Of a stretch of DNA of 35,922 bases, positions 1 to 8,425 are shown piece by piece. The stretch comes from Salinispora cortesiana (GTDB taxonomy: Bacteria > Actinomycetota > Actinomycetes > Mycobacteriales > Micromonosporaceae). Where the stretch lies: positions 1 to 35,922 of the forward strand of contig NZ_AXVR01000047.1 in NCBI RefSeq assembly GCF_000484695.1, in the 5' to 3' direction. The translations under genes and the position numbers were made by a program. Numbering within the stretch: position 1 is the first letter of the stretch; each line of letters begins with the position of its first letter. The notes beneath the pieces are model-generated. The model was not told the origin of the DNA, searched no databases, and saw only the letters and a program-made list of their open reading frames with translations.

Positions 1-1
1 A

Positions 2-1132
2 CGGGCGCTCGGCGCCATTGGGTTGTCGGCGGCCCTCATTGCCGCGGCGGGCTGTCAGGCGGAGGAGGACAACGCCGGCGGCAGCAGTGACTGCGGTGGC
101 AAGATCGCCATCTTCGGTGCCTTCAGCGGCCCGAACTCGGGTCTGGTGATTCCGTCGCGCGACGGCGCAAAGCTTGCGGTGGATCAGCACAACGAGGCGA
201 ACCCGGACTGCGAGGTGACCTTGCAGGAGTTCGACACCCAGGGTGACCCGACCCAGGCCACGCCGGTCGCGAACCAGGTCACCGGCGACGAGTCCTTCCT
301 GGGCGTCATCGGTGGCGCGTTCTCCGGTGAGAGCAAGGCGACGATGGCGGTCTACGAGGCGGCCGAGATGGTGATGGTCAGCCCGTCGGCGACCGCGATC
401 GAGCTGACCGCGGGTGGTAACGAGGTGTTCCACCGGGTGGTCGGTAACGACGCGGTCCAGGGTGCCGCCGCGGCCGTCTACCTTCGGGATGTCGTGCAGG
501 CCAAAAAGGTCTTCGTGATCAATGATGGCACCACCTACGGCGCCGGCATCGCCGACGAGTTGACCAAGGCCCTTGGTGCGTTGGCGGGCGGCACCGACCA
601 GGTGCAGGAGAAGCAGGTCAACTTCGCCGCCACCATCTCGAAGATCAAGGCTGCCGCGCCGGATGCGATCGCGTACGGCGGCTACACGAACGAGGCGGCT
701 CCGCTGGTGAAGCAGATGCGGGAGGCCGGCATCACGACGACCTTCCTCGGCTTCGACGGTCTCTACGACCCGTCTTTCCCGGAGGGCGCCGGGGCCAGTG
801 CCGAGGGTGTGATCGTGACCTGCCCGTGCCTGCCGCCGGACAAGGCCGGTGGCACCTTCGCGGCTGACTTCGAAGCGGAGTACGGCAATCCTCCGGGCTC
901 CTACGGTGCCGAGGGTTTCGACGCCGCGAACGTGTTGATCGAGGGCCTGGCCGAGGGCAACACGACGCGTGCGGATCTGCTGGCGTGGGTCGACTCCTAT
1001 GACAAGGAGGGGGTCTCGAAGTCCCTCAAGTTCGCCGACAACGGTGACGTGGACAAGTCCCGGGTGGTGATCTGGGCCTACGAGATCAAGGGCGGTGAGA
1101 TCACGGCCCAGCAGGAGATCAAGCTCAGCTGA
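2..1132 (+). CDS. Branched-chain amino acid ABC transporter substrate-binding lipoprotein (5' partial)
   Basis: Extracellular solute receptor that hands branched-chain amino acids (or a related amide/amino acid) to the LivHMGF permease encoded downstream. The frame is open from base 2 and the gene starts outside the window. What is visible begins inside a hydrophobic signal peptide ending in a lipobox, Ala-Ala-Gly-Cys (Cys codon 53-55), so the mature protein should be lipid-anchored to the outer face of the membrane. The mature part has the periplasmic-binding type 1 fold of the Peripla_BP_6 family: an early IAIFGAFSG strand, VIGGAFSGES, and VSPSATA in the ligand cleft region. The TTG at 23 falls within the signal peptide and is unlikely to be the true start. 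It is the first gene of the liv operon seen here. The family is firm; the exact substrate is inferred from the neighbours. Confidence 0.9.
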   Translation, partial: RALGAIGLSAALIAAAGCQAEEDNAGGSSDCGGKIAIFGAFSGPNSGLVIPSRDGAKLAVDQHNEANPDCEVTLQEFDTQGDPTQATPVANQVTGDESFLGVIGGAFSGESKATMAVYEAAEMVMVSPSATAIELTAGGNEVFHRVVGNDAVQGAAAAVYLRDVVQAKKVFVINDGTTYGAGIADELTKALGALAGGTDQVQEKQVNFAATISKIKAAAPDAIAYGGYTNEAAPLVKQMREAGITTTFLGFDGLYDPSFPEGAGASAEGVIVTCPCLPPDKAGGTFAADFEAEYGNPPGSYGAEGFDAANVLIEGLAEGNTTRADLLAWVDSYDKEGVSKSLKFADNGDVDKSRVVIWAYEIKGGEITAQQEIKLS

Positions 1133-1141
1133 GCCAGGATG

Positions 1142-1181
1142 ACCGTTGCGCGGCCGGGGCTTTCCCCGGCCGCGTAACGGT
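1142..1181 (+). terminator. Intercistronic stem-loop between the binding-protein gene and livH
   Basis: A near-perfect hairpin. An 11-bp GC stem (1149-1159 with 1164-1174) closes a CTTT loop and extends through one G-U pair into six more pairs (1142-1147 with 1176-1181). It starts 9 bases after the stop codon. No T-run follows. Such structures often stabilise the upstream message or partly terminate transcription, giving more binding protein than permease; that role is inferred. Confidence 0.75.
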
Positions 1182-1199
1182 GCCAAAGGGGAGAAACCC

Positions 1200-2174
1200 G
1201 TGAATTTCGATGCCTTATTCGGCGACCTAGCCCAGCACACTGTTGACGGCTTGTCCAAGGGGGCGATCTATGCCCTCGTCGCCCTGGGGTACACGCTCGT
1301 CTATGGTGTGCTCCGTCTGATCAACTTCGCGCACTCTGAGATCTTCATGGTGGGTACCTTCGCGATCCTCGGTACCTGGTCGTTGCTCGGGGTGGCCGAC
1401 AACCCTCCGATCGGCATGGCGATCGTCTACCTGCTCATCGGTCTGGTGGTCGGTGCGCTGGCCTCGGGCGCCACCGCGCTCACCGTCGAACGGGTCGCCT
1501 ACCGGCGACTACGCCGGATGAACGCGCCGCCGCTGATCTTCCTGATTACCGCCATCGGGCTCTCGCTCGTCCTGGTGGAGATCTTCGCGCTGTGGATGGC
1601 AGGGTTTTTCTCGGGGCGTGGCTTCACCGAGAACCGACTCGTGATCGGGATTCCGCCGCTGCTGAAGCAGGAGACAGTGCTCTCGGTGGCGGGTGCCGAC
1701 ATCACCAACGTGCAGATCATCATGGTGGCCTCCGCCCTCGCGATGCTCTACGGGTTGGACCAGTTCATCAACCGGACGCGGTACGGCCGTGGGGTGCGGG
1801 CCGTGGCACAGAGCCCAGACACCGCCGCGCTGATGGGAGTGCACCAGGACCGAGTGATCATGCTGGTCTTCGTCCTGGGTGGTCTGATGGCGGGCGCCGC
1901 GGCCCTGTTGTGGAACATGCGGTACGGGATCACCAAGTTCGACATCGGCTTCGTGGTCGGGCTGAAGGCGTTCACCGCGGCGGTACTCGGTGGTATCGGT
2001 AACCTCCGCGGCGCGCTGCTCGGTGGCCTACTACTCGGGGTCATCGAGGTGTACGCGGCGACGCTGACTCGATCCACCTGGGAGGATGTGGCCGCCTTCG
2101 TGGTGCTCGTGGTGGTGCTGATCTTCCGCCCGACCGGCCTGCTCGGTGAGTCTCTCGGAAAGGCGAGGGCATGA
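1200..2174 (+). CDS. livH: Branched-chain amino acid ABC transporter permease LivH
   Basis: One of the two membrane subunits of the liv importer, forming half of the translocation pore with LivM. The protein is about 324 residues with roughly eight hydrophobic helices. An early segment (GAIYALVALGYTLVYGVLRLI) is typical of LivH, and the cytoplasmic coupling region AVAQSPDTAALMGV lies near residue 200. I chose the GTG at 1200 because AAGGGGAG (1186-1193) sits 6 bases upstream and the protein then begins VNFDALFGDL. The in-frame TTG at 1146 lies inside the upstream hairpin. The stop overlaps the livM start by four bases (ATGA), indicating translational coupling. Confidence 0.93.
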   Translation: MNFDALFGDLAQHTVDGLSKGAIYALVALGYTLVYGVLRLINFAHSEIFMVGTFAILGTWSLLGVADNPPIGMAIVYLLIGLVVGALASGATALTVERVAYRRLRRMNAPPLIFLITAIGLSLVLVEIFALWMAGFFSGRGFTENRLVIGIPPLLKQETVLSVAGADITNVQIIMVASALAMLYGLDQFINRTRYGRGVRAVAQSPDTAALMGVHQDRVIMLVFVLGGLMAGAAALLWNMRYGITKFDIGFVVGLKAFTAAVLGGIGNLRGALLGGLLLGVIEVYAATLTRSTWEDVAAFVVLVVVLIFRPTGLLGESLGKARA

Positions 2175-3343
2175 CAGAGGCACTACGACAATTCAACGAG
2201 CGGCGCCGACACGTTCTGGGGGGCATGGGCGACCGGTGGCGTGCGCTGCCTCGTTGGCAGCGTTGGCTGACACTGCTCGCGGGCGTTGCCTTCCTCTACT
2301 ACCTGCCGTTCCTCGGCGACATCCCGGGGACGAATCTGATCATCCCGGGGCTTGACTGGTTCCGGACCGACTCCATCGATGGCGGTGCCAACTGGGCTGG
2401 GGTGCTCTTCGTCTGCGCCCTCTACGTCCTGGTGGCGATCGGGCTCAATGTCGTGATCGGGCTGGCTGGTCTGCTCGACCTCGGCTACGTGGGCTTCTAC
2501 GCGGTGGGCGCCTACAGCGTGGCGCTGTTCGGGTCGGCCGAGTCGCCGGTTGTGGGGGCGTTGCAGGATCAGTTCGGCCTCTCCCAGGACTGGGCGATCG
2601 CATGGGCGATCTGCATCCCGATCGCGTTGGCCTTCTCGTTGGTCGCGGGCGTCCTGCTCGGTTGGCCGACGCTGCGGCTTCGGGGTGACTACCTGGCCAT
2701 CGTGACGTTGGGCTTCGGCGAGATCATTCGGATCGTCGCGAAGAACTCGGGGTGGGCCGGCGAGGCGCAGGGCGTGCCCGGCATTCCCGGCCCGGAGGGC
2801 CCACCGTCGCCCGACAACAAGGTCTTCGGTCTGCTCGACATCAAGCCCTGGTACTGGCTGGCGTTGAGCGTGGTGCTGCTGATGGTCCTGCTGGTCCGGC
2901 GGCTGGAACACAGCCGGGTGGGGCGGTCGTGGCTGGCCATCCGGGAGGATGAGGACGCCGCCGCGGTGATGGGCGTCTACCCGTTCAAGTTCAAGCTCTG
3001 GGCGTTCGCGATCGGTGCCGCCCTGGGCGGGTTCTCCGGTTTGCTCTTCGCCAGCCGGTCGGCCTTCATCCAGCCCGAGACCTTCAACGTCCAGCTCTCC
3101 ATTCTGTTCGTCGCGATGGTGGTGGTCGGTGGCTCCGGCAACATGGCGGGTGTGGCGGTCGGCGCCTTCCTGCTCGCGTACCTGCCGGAGCGGTTCCGCG
3201 ACTTCTCGGAGTACCGGGTCCTCGCCTTCGGCCTAGCATTGGTACTCATCATGCTGCTGCGCCCGCAGGGCCTGTTGCCGAGTCGGCGACGAACGCGCGA
3301 GCTGCAGGACAGGGCGAAGGAGGCTCCGGTAAATGTTGCCTAA
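2171..3343 (+). CDS. livM: Branched-chain amino acid ABC transporter permease LivM
   Basis: Second membrane subunit of the liv importer. It has about 390 residues, with a charged N-terminal extension of some 30 residues before the first helix. About nine to ten hydrophobic segments follow, including the family stretch GLNVVIGLAGLLDLGYVGFY. The LivM hallmark GDYLAIVTLGFGEIIRI lies near residue 175, and SWLAIREDEDAAAVMGV (near residue 255) is the coupling-helix region contacting LivG/LivF. It starts in a 4-bp overlap with livH and ends 11 bp inside livG, so the genes are a tight operon. Nothing appears missing. Confidence 0.93.
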   Translation: MTEALRQFNERRRHVLGGMGDRWRALPRWQRWLTLLAGVAFLYYLPFLGDIPGTNLIIPGLDWFRTDSIDGGANWAGVLFVCALYVLVAIGLNVVIGLAGLLDLGYVGFYAVGAYSVALFGSAESPVVGALQDQFGLSQDWAIAWAICIPIALAFSLVAGVLLGWPTLRLRGDYLAIVTLGFGEIIRIVAKNSGWAGEAQGVPGIPGPEGPPSPDNKVFGLLDIKPWYWLALSVVLLMVLLVRRLEHSRVGRSWLAIREDEDAAAVMGVYPFKFKLWAFAIGAALGGFSGLLFASRSAFIQPETFNVQLSILFVAMVVVGGSGNMAGVAVGAFLLAYLPERFRDFSEYRVLAFGLALVLIMLLRPQGLLPSRRRTRELQDRAKEAPVNVA

Positions 3344-4256
3344 GCAGAAGACATCGCCCGAGGACGCGGCCAAGCCCGAGGTGCTGCTTGAGGTGGATGG
3401 GGTCACGCTCCGCTTTGGCGGTGTGGTGGCGCTGGACGATCTAAGTTTCAACCTGCACAGGGGTGAGATCCTCGGGCTCATCGGTCCGAACGGGGCTGGC
3501 AAGACCACCTGCTTCAACGCGATGACCGGGGTCTACCGGCCGACCTCCGGTGAGGTTCGGTTCGACGGACAGCAGGTCAGCGGACGGAAGCCGCACCGGA
3601 TCAACCAGATGGGAATCGCCCGGACGTTCCAGAACATCCGGCTCTTCCCGGAGATGACCGCGCTGGAGAACGTGCTGGTTGGGGCGGACTCCCAGCACCG
3701 CACCAGTGTGGTCGGTGCGCTGTTCCGGCTGTATCGGGTCAAGCCGAAGCCGGAGGAGTTGCCCACGGTCGACTCGACCAACGGGCTGGTGCGGTTCTGG
3801 CAGCAGGTTCGCCGCTCCTCGGCTCAGGTGTTCGGTATCTCCCGGCACACGCTCGAGGAGCGCGCCGGCGAGCGTAAGGCATACGAACTGCTGCGCTTCG
3901 TCGGCATTGATGACCGCGCCAACGACCTTGCCCGCAACCTCCCTTACGGTTACCAACGCCGGTTGGAGATCGCGCGGGCGCTGGCCACCGAGCCGAAGTT
4001 GCTCTGCCTGGACGAGCCGGCCGCCGGCTTCAATCCGGCGGAGAAGGAGGAACTCCTCGAACTGATCCGCAGGATTCGGGATCGCGGTTTCACGGTGCTG
4101 CTCATCGAGCACGACATGCGCCTCGTCATGGGGGTCACCGACCGGATCGTGGTGTTGGAGTTCGGTAAGAAGATCGCTGAGGGGGCACCCGCCGAGGTGC
4201 GGGATGACCCGAAGGTGATCGCGGCGTACCTGGGGGAGCCCGCAGATGCTGCTTGA
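3333..4256 (+). CDS. livG: Branched-chain amino acid ABC transporter ATP-binding protein LivG
   Basis: Cytoplasmic ATPase subunit that pairs with LivF to drive import. Walker A GPNGAGKTT is near residue 51. The Q-loop region (ARTFQNIRLF) follows, and the signature region NLPYGYQRRLEIARAL is near residue 203, a YGYQ variant of LSGGQ normal for LivG. Walker B is LLCLDEP, and the switch His is in LIEHDMRLVM. The start is ATG 3333, preceded by AAGGAGG at 3317-3323. At 307 residues it is about 50 longer than the roughly 255-residue E. coli protein. The extra length lies between the Q-loop and the signature (about residues 125-180), in the helical subdomain. It overlaps livM by 11 bp and livF by 11 bp. 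Confidence 0.93.
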   Translation: MLPKQKTSPEDAAKPEVLLEVDGVTLRFGGVVALDDLSFNLHRGEILGLIGPNGAGKTTCFNAMTGVYRPTSGEVRFDGQQVSGRKPHRINQMGIARTFQNIRLFPEMTALENVLVGADSQHRTSVVGALFRLYRVKPKPEELPTVDSTNGLVRFWQQVRRSSAQVFGISRHTLEERAGERKAYELLRFVGIDDRANDLARNLPYGYQRRLEIARALATEPKLLCLDEPAAGFNPAEKEELLELIRRIRDRGFTVLLIEHDMRLVMGVTDRIVVLEFGKKIAEGAPAEVRDDPKVIAAYLGEPADAA

Positions 4257-4956
4257 GATTAACGATCTGACCCTCCGGTACGGCCGGATCGAGGCGCTAC
4301 ACGGGATCAGCCTGCACGTCAATGAGGGTGAGGTGGTTGCTCTCATCGGCGCGAACGGTGCGGGTAAGACCACCACCATGCGGGCAATTTCCGGACTCCG
4401 GCCGGCGAGCCGGGGAACGATCCGGTTCAACGGGGAGGACATCACCAACCTCCGAGCCGACCTACGGGTACGGCGGGGCATCTGCCAGTCGCCCGAGGGG
4501 CGGGGCATCTTCCCGGGCATGACGGTCCTGGACAACCTCGACATGGGGGCGTACACCCGGCGGGACCACGCGGGGATCACCGCCGACCTGGAGCGGGTGT
4601 TCGAGCTGTTCCCGCGGCTGGCGGAGCGGCGTCGTCAGCTGGGGGGGACGCTCTCCGGTGGCGAACAGCAGATGCTCGCGGTCGGGCGGGCGTTGATGGC
4701 TCGGCCGAAGCTGTTGCTGTTGGATGAGCCGTCGATGGGGCTCGCCCCGATGATCATTCAGCAGATCTTCGACATCATCGTGGAGATCAACCAGCAGGGC
4801 ACCACGATCCTGCTGGTGGAGCAGAACGCCCAGCAGGCGCTCTCCCGGGCACATCGGGGGTACGTGTTGGAGACCGGCCAGATCGTCAAGGAGGGGTCCG
4901 GCCAGGACCTGCTGCACGACCCATCGGTCAAGGAGGCGTATCTAGGCGTCGCCTGA
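4246..4956 (+). CDS. livF: Branched-chain amino acid ABC transporter ATP-binding protein LivF
   Basis: Second ATPase subunit of the liv importer, 236 residues, the usual family size. Walker A GANGAGKTT is near residue 35, the signature LSGGEQQMLAVGRAL near residue 136, Walker B LLLLDEPSMGL near residue 156, and the switch region reads LLVEQNAQQAL, with the Gln-Asn typical of LivF. ATG 4246 overlaps the end of livG by 11 bp, and GGGGGAG lies just upstream. It is the last gene of the operon and is followed by a strong hairpin at 4976-5006. Confidence 0.93.
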   Translation: MLLEINDLTLRYGRIEALHGISLHVNEGEVVALIGANGAGKTTTMRAISGLRPASRGTIRFNGEDITNLRADLRVRRGICQSPEGRGIFPGMTVLDNLDMGAYTRRDHAGITADLERVFELFPRLAERRRQLGGTLSGGEQQMLAVGRALMARPKLLLLDEPSMGLAPMIIQQIFDIIVEINQQGTTILLVEQNAQQALSRAHRGYVLETGQIVKEGSGQDLLHDPSVKEAYLGVA

Positions 4957-4975
4957 TCGGCGTCGCCGCCCATGT

Positions 4976-5006
4976 GGCCGGTTGTCCCGCCCGGGGACGA
5001 CCGGCC
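4976..5006 (+). terminator. Hairpin terminator of the liv operon
   Basis: A 13-bp stem (4976-4988 with 4994-5006, one G-U pair) with a 5-base loop begins 20 bases after the livF stop. There is no T-run, as is common in high-GC actinomycetes. It covers the region just downstream of the in-frame GTG at 4974, which argues against polA starting there. Confidence 0.7.
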
Positions 5007-5066
5007 GCTGCTGGCCACGGCGGGATCCGGCTTTCCGCGCTGGCGTCCCGGTGCCGCCACCCGGGC

Positions 5067-5089
5067 ATGTCGGCGGCACGGACTAGAGT
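5067..5089 (+). promoter_or_regulatory. Putative RecA-NDp/PafBC-type damage promoter of polA
   Basis: ATGTCGGCG (5067-5075), exactly eight bases, then TAGAGT (5084-5089). From memory the mycobacterial LexA-independent DNA-damage promoter consensus is tTGTCRGTG-N8-TAnnnT; seven of the nine upstream bases match, with exact spacing and a correct -10. The GTG start lies 7 bases after the -10, so the transcript would begin at or next to the start codon. The uvrB promoter has the same architecture. Confidence 0.55.
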
Positions 5090-5096
5090 CGCCACC

Positions 5097-7796
5097 GTGA
5101 CAGCCACGAAGCCGCGCCTGCTCCTCGTCGACGGACACTCCCTGGCCTACCGGGCGTTCTTCGCCCTGCCGGTCGAGAACTTCTCCACTACGACGGGGCA
5201 ACCGACCAACGCGGTCTACGGCTTCACCTCCATGTTGATCAACGTTCTTCGGGACGAGCAGCCGACGCACATCGCCGTGGCCTTCGACGTCTCCCGACAC
5301 TCCTTCCGCACCGAGCGATACGCGGAGTACAAAGCGGGCCGCAGCGAGACCCCGAGCGACTTCAAGGGTCAGGTCAGCCTGGTCAAGGAGATCCTGGCGG
5401 CGTTGCGCGTCCCGGCGGTGGAGATGGCGGGCTACGAGGCGGACGACGTGATCGCCACGCTCACCCGACAGGCCCGCGAACAGGGGATGTCGGTCCTGAT
5501 CACGACCGGCGACCGGGACGCCTTCCAACTCGTTGACGACGATGTCACGGTGCTCTACCCTCGCAAGGGCGTCTCCGACCTGGCCCGAATGGACCCGGCT
5601 GCGGTGACGGCGAAATACGGGGTACCCCCGCAGCACTACCGGGACCTCGCCGCGTTGGTCGGCGAGACCAGCGACAACCTGCCCGGCGTCCCGGGCGTCG
5701 GCCCGAAGACCGCCGCCAAATGGATCACCGCCTACGGTGGGGTCGAGGGTGTCGTCGCCCGGGCCGACGAGATCAAGGGCAAGGCCGGGGCGAACCTGCG
5801 GGAGCGCCTAGCCGACGTGATCCGCAATCACGAGCTCAACTGCCTGGTCACCGACCTAGAGCTGCCCCTGCCACTGGCGGAGACACGCTGGGCTGGCTGG
5901 GACCGGGAGGCGGTGCATCAGGTTTTCGACACGCTGGAGTTCCGCATCCTTCGGGATCGGCTCTACCAGTACCTGGACGCTGTTGAGCCGGAGGCCGAGT
6001 CGGGTTTCGACCTGGCGGGTGAGCTCCTCGTCGAGCCGGGGGCGCTCGCCGCCTGGCTGGGGGAGCACGCGGCACCGAACACGCCGGTCGGCCTCGCCGT
6101 CACGCTCGACACCGGGCCCAACCGGCGGCACCTCGCCGACGTGACCGGCATGGCGCTGGCGACCGCCGCCGGGGCCGGGGCCTGGTTCGACCCCGGCCGA
6201 CTCGACGCCGCCGACGAGATCGCCCTGGCAGGGTGGCTGGCAGAGGTGAGTCGACCGAAGGTGCTGCACGACAGCAAGCCGGCGGTGCTCGCGTTCGCCG
6301 CCCGCGGGTGGTCGATCCGGGGCATCACCAGAGACACGCAGATCGCCGCCTACCTGGCCCGGCCCGACCAGCGCTCCTACGACCTGACCGACCTGGCCCT
6401 GCGGTATCTGCACCGGGAGTTGCGGGTTGACCTGCCGGAAACCGGCCAGCTCACCCTCGACGGCCTGGGCGATGACGGTGCGGCCGAGCAGAACCTGATG
6501 CTGCGGGCCCGGGCCACCCTCGATCTCGCCGAAGCGATCGACGCGGAGTTGTCACGGGACGGTGAGCAGTCGGCCCGGCTGATGGCTGACGTGGAGCTGC
6601 CGCTGATGCGGGTTCTCGCGGGCATGGAGCGCACCGGCATCGCCGCCGACACGCAGTACCTGTCCGAGTTGGAGGCGCACTTCGCCGCGGAGGTGAAGGC
6701 CGCCGCGCAGGGCGCCTACGAGGCGGTCGGGCGAGAGTTCAACCTGGGCTCGCCGAAGCAGCTGCAGGAGATCCTCTTCGGCGAGCTGGGGCTACCCAAG
6801 ACCAAGCGGATCAAGACCGGCTACACCACCGACGCGGACGCCCTGCAGTGGCTACACGGGCAGACCCCGCACCCGGTGCTCGGGCACCTGCTGCGTCACC
6901 GGGACGTGGCGAAGCTGAAGAGCACGGTTGACGGGCTACTCAAGTCGGTCTCCGACGGCGGCCGAATCCATACCACCTTCAACCAGACCGTGGCGGCCAC
7001 CGGGCGGCTCTCCTCCACGGAGCCAAACCTGCAGAACATTCCGATCCGCACCGAGGAGGGGCGGCGGATCCGGCGGGCGTTCGTGGTCGGCGCAGGGTAT
7101 GAATGCCTGCTCACCGCCGACTACAGCCAGATCGAGATGCGGATCATGGCCCACCTGTCGGCGGACGAGGCCCTGATCGACGCCTTCAACTCGGGCCGCG
7201 ACTTCCATGCCGCGACCGCCTCGTCGGTCTTCCAGGTGCCGGTGGAGGCGGTCACCCCCGACCAGCGGCGCAAGATCAAGGCGATGAACTACGGCCTGGC
7301 CTACGGGCTGAGCGCGTTCGGCCTCTCCCAGCAGCTCGGCGTGACCGCCGAGGAGGCGCGCGGGCTGATGGAGACCTACTTCGCCGGTTTCGGTGGGGTG
7401 CGCGACTACCTGCAGGAGGTGGTGGCCCGGGCCCGGCGCGACGGCTACACCGAGAGCGTCCTCGGCCGTCGCCGCTACCTGCCTGACCTGGTCAGCGACA
7501 ACCGGCAGCGGCGGGAGATGGCGGAGCGGATGGCGCTCAACGCTCCGATCCAGGGCTCTGCCGCCGATGTCATCAAGGTGGCGATGATGAACGTTGACGG
7601 GGCGGTGCGCGATGCCGGGCTGCGTTCCCGGATGCTGCTGCAGGTGCACGACGAGCTGGTCTTCGAGGTGGCCCCCGGGGAGCGGGAGGTGCTGGAGGCG
7701 CTGGTCCGGCGGGAGATGGGCGGGGCGTACCCGCTGTCCGTGCCGCTGGAGGTGTCGGTCGGCGATGGGCGGGACTGGAACAGCGCCGACCACTGA
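5097..7796 (+). CDS. polA: DNA polymerase I
   Basis: Repair and Okazaki-fragment-processing polymerase, about 899 residues from GTG 5097. The N-terminal 5' nuclease (about 1-290) shows LLLVDGHSLAYRAFF, YEADDVIATL, TGDRDAFQLV and the H3TH motif GVPGVGPKTA. The middle 3'-5' exonuclease-like domain (about 310-500) lacks a recognisable set of proofreading acidic residues, as in the mycobacterial enzyme. The polymerase domain has motif A DYSQIEMR (Asp675), O-helix RRKIKAMNYG (Arg724, Lys728, Tyr732) and motif C QVHDELVFEV (Asp852, Glu853). The start is inferred: no Shine-Dalgarno is visible, but TAGAGT ends 7 bases upstream, consistent with leaderless translation. An ATG at 5067 or GTG at 4974 would add residues unlike the family. 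It ends 8 bp from the convergent DUF3140 gene. Confidence 0.96.
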   Translation: MTATKPRLLLVDGHSLAYRAFFALPVENFSTTTGQPTNAVYGFTSMLINVLRDEQPTHIAVAFDVSRHSFRTERYAEYKAGRSETPSDFKGQVSLVKEILAALRVPAVEMAGYEADDVIATLTRQAREQGMSVLITTGDRDAFQLVDDDVTVLYPRKGVSDLARMDPAAVTAKYGVPPQHYRDLAALVGETSDNLPGVPGVGPKTAAKWITAYGGVEGVVARADEIKGKAGANLRERLADVIRNHELNCLVTDLELPLPLAETRWAGWDREAVHQVFDTLEFRILRDRLYQYLDAVEPEAESGFDLAGELLVEPGALAAWLGEHAAPNTPVGLAVTLDTGPNRRHLADVTGMALATAAGAGAWFDPGRLDAADEIALAGWLAEVSRPKVLHDSKPAVLAFAARGWSIRGITRDTQIAAYLARPDQRSYDLTDLALRYLHRELRVDLPETGQLTLDGLGDDGAAEQNLMLRARATLDLAEAIDAELSRDGEQSARLMADVELPLMRVLAGMERTGIAADTQYLSELEAHFAAEVKAAAQGAYEAVGREFNLGSPKQLQEILFGELGLPKTKRIKTGYTTDADALQWLHGQTPHPVLGHLLRHRDVAKLKSTVDGLLKSVSDGGRIHTTFNQTVAATGRLSSTEPNLQNIPIRTEEGRRIRRAFVVGAGYECLLTADYSQIEMRIMAHLSADEALIDAFNSGRDFHAATASSVFQVPVEAVTPDQRRKIKAMNYGLAYGLSAFGLSQQLGVTAEEARGLMETYFAGFGGVRDYLQEVVARARRDGYTESVLGRRRYLPDLVSDNRQRREMAERMALNAPIQGSAADVIKVAMMNVDGAVRDAGLRSRMLLQVHDELVFEVAPGEREVLEALVRREMGGAYPLSVPLEVSVGDGRDWNSADH

Positions 7797-7804
7797 TCGG
7801 CTCG

Positions 7805-8236
7805 CTACCGGCCGGGGCCCCGGCGTTCCCTCGGTGGGGCACCGTGCCGCCGTAGCGCCTTGCGGGACGGGCCTCCCGGTGGCGGCAGCGGGCCCTTGGT
7901 CGGGTCGTGCCCCCAGTTCATCAGGGAGTATCGCCACCGGGTGTCCCGAACGTCGCCGCTGGGCCGTTGCGCCATGTGCCGGCGGACATAGCCGACGACT
8001 TTCCGCATGTGCCGGTAGTCGTCCTCGGAGAGCTCGCTCCGCCGACGCCGGAGCAGGTCGAGGATCCGTCGGCCGGAGCGGTGGCCGACCGTCTCACTGC
8101 CCTGGTCACCCCGTCTCCGCCAGCCCACATGCTTGGACTTCTCGGTCTCCAGCCAGGTCGACAGTTCACCAGGGCGCATGTTCACCGCCGTGGTGAAGTC
8201 TCGGTACGTCTGCTGCGGGTCGTTCCGACGGCTCAC
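7805..8236 (-). CDS. DUF3140 family protein
   Basis: Small basic protein (143 residues) of a conserved actinobacterial family of unknown function. The recognisable pattern is a short helical region with an AVNMRPGELSTWLETEKSKHVG stretch, then a GHRSGRRILDLLR segment, then DDYRHMRKVVGYVRRHMAQRP and DTRWRYSLMNWGHDP near the end. The number of Lys/Arg-rich helices suggests nucleic-acid or protein binding, but no function should be assigned. The start is GTG 8236 with GGAGG (complement of 8246-8250) nine bases upstream. The upstream in-frame extension to 8323 is Gly/Pro/Arg-rich and unlike the family. It converges on polA. Confidence 0.8.
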   Translation of the reverse strand: MSRRNDPQQTYRDFTTAVNMRPGELSTWLETEKSKHVGWRRRGDQGSETVGHRSGRRILDLLRRRRSELSEDDYRHMRKVVGYVRRHMAQRPSGDVRDTRWRYSLMNWGHDPTKGPLPPPGGPSRKALRRHGAPPRERRGPGR

Positions 8237-8413
8237 GGCGTGGCACCTCCCGTCCGAAGCCGGTCCGGCCAGGTCCGGGATACCCGGTCCGGATCCGCGG
8301 AAACGGCCCGACGGCCCCGCCAAAGCGGCATCCGGGAACGGCAGGTCGCGCGGTGCGCCGGTTCGCCTTGTCCAGTTCCCGGTGAGTCAGCGAGGGTACG
8401 GTGAGCGCCCCCT

Positions 8414-8419
8414 TATCCT
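8414..8419 (+). promoter_or_regulatory. -10 hexamer of a leaderless promoter
   Basis: TATCCT lies six bases before the GTG start at 8426, which has no Shine-Dalgarno. This places the expected transcription start on the start codon. No convincing -35 is visible. Confidence 0.5.
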
Positions 8420-8425
8420 CGTCCG

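Noticed and set aside
4974..5096. Upstream in-frame starts for polA (GTG 4974, ATG 5067)
   Set aside because: The added residues are unlike Pol I, the region holds the liv terminator and a promoter, and the GTG at 5097 gives the usual length.
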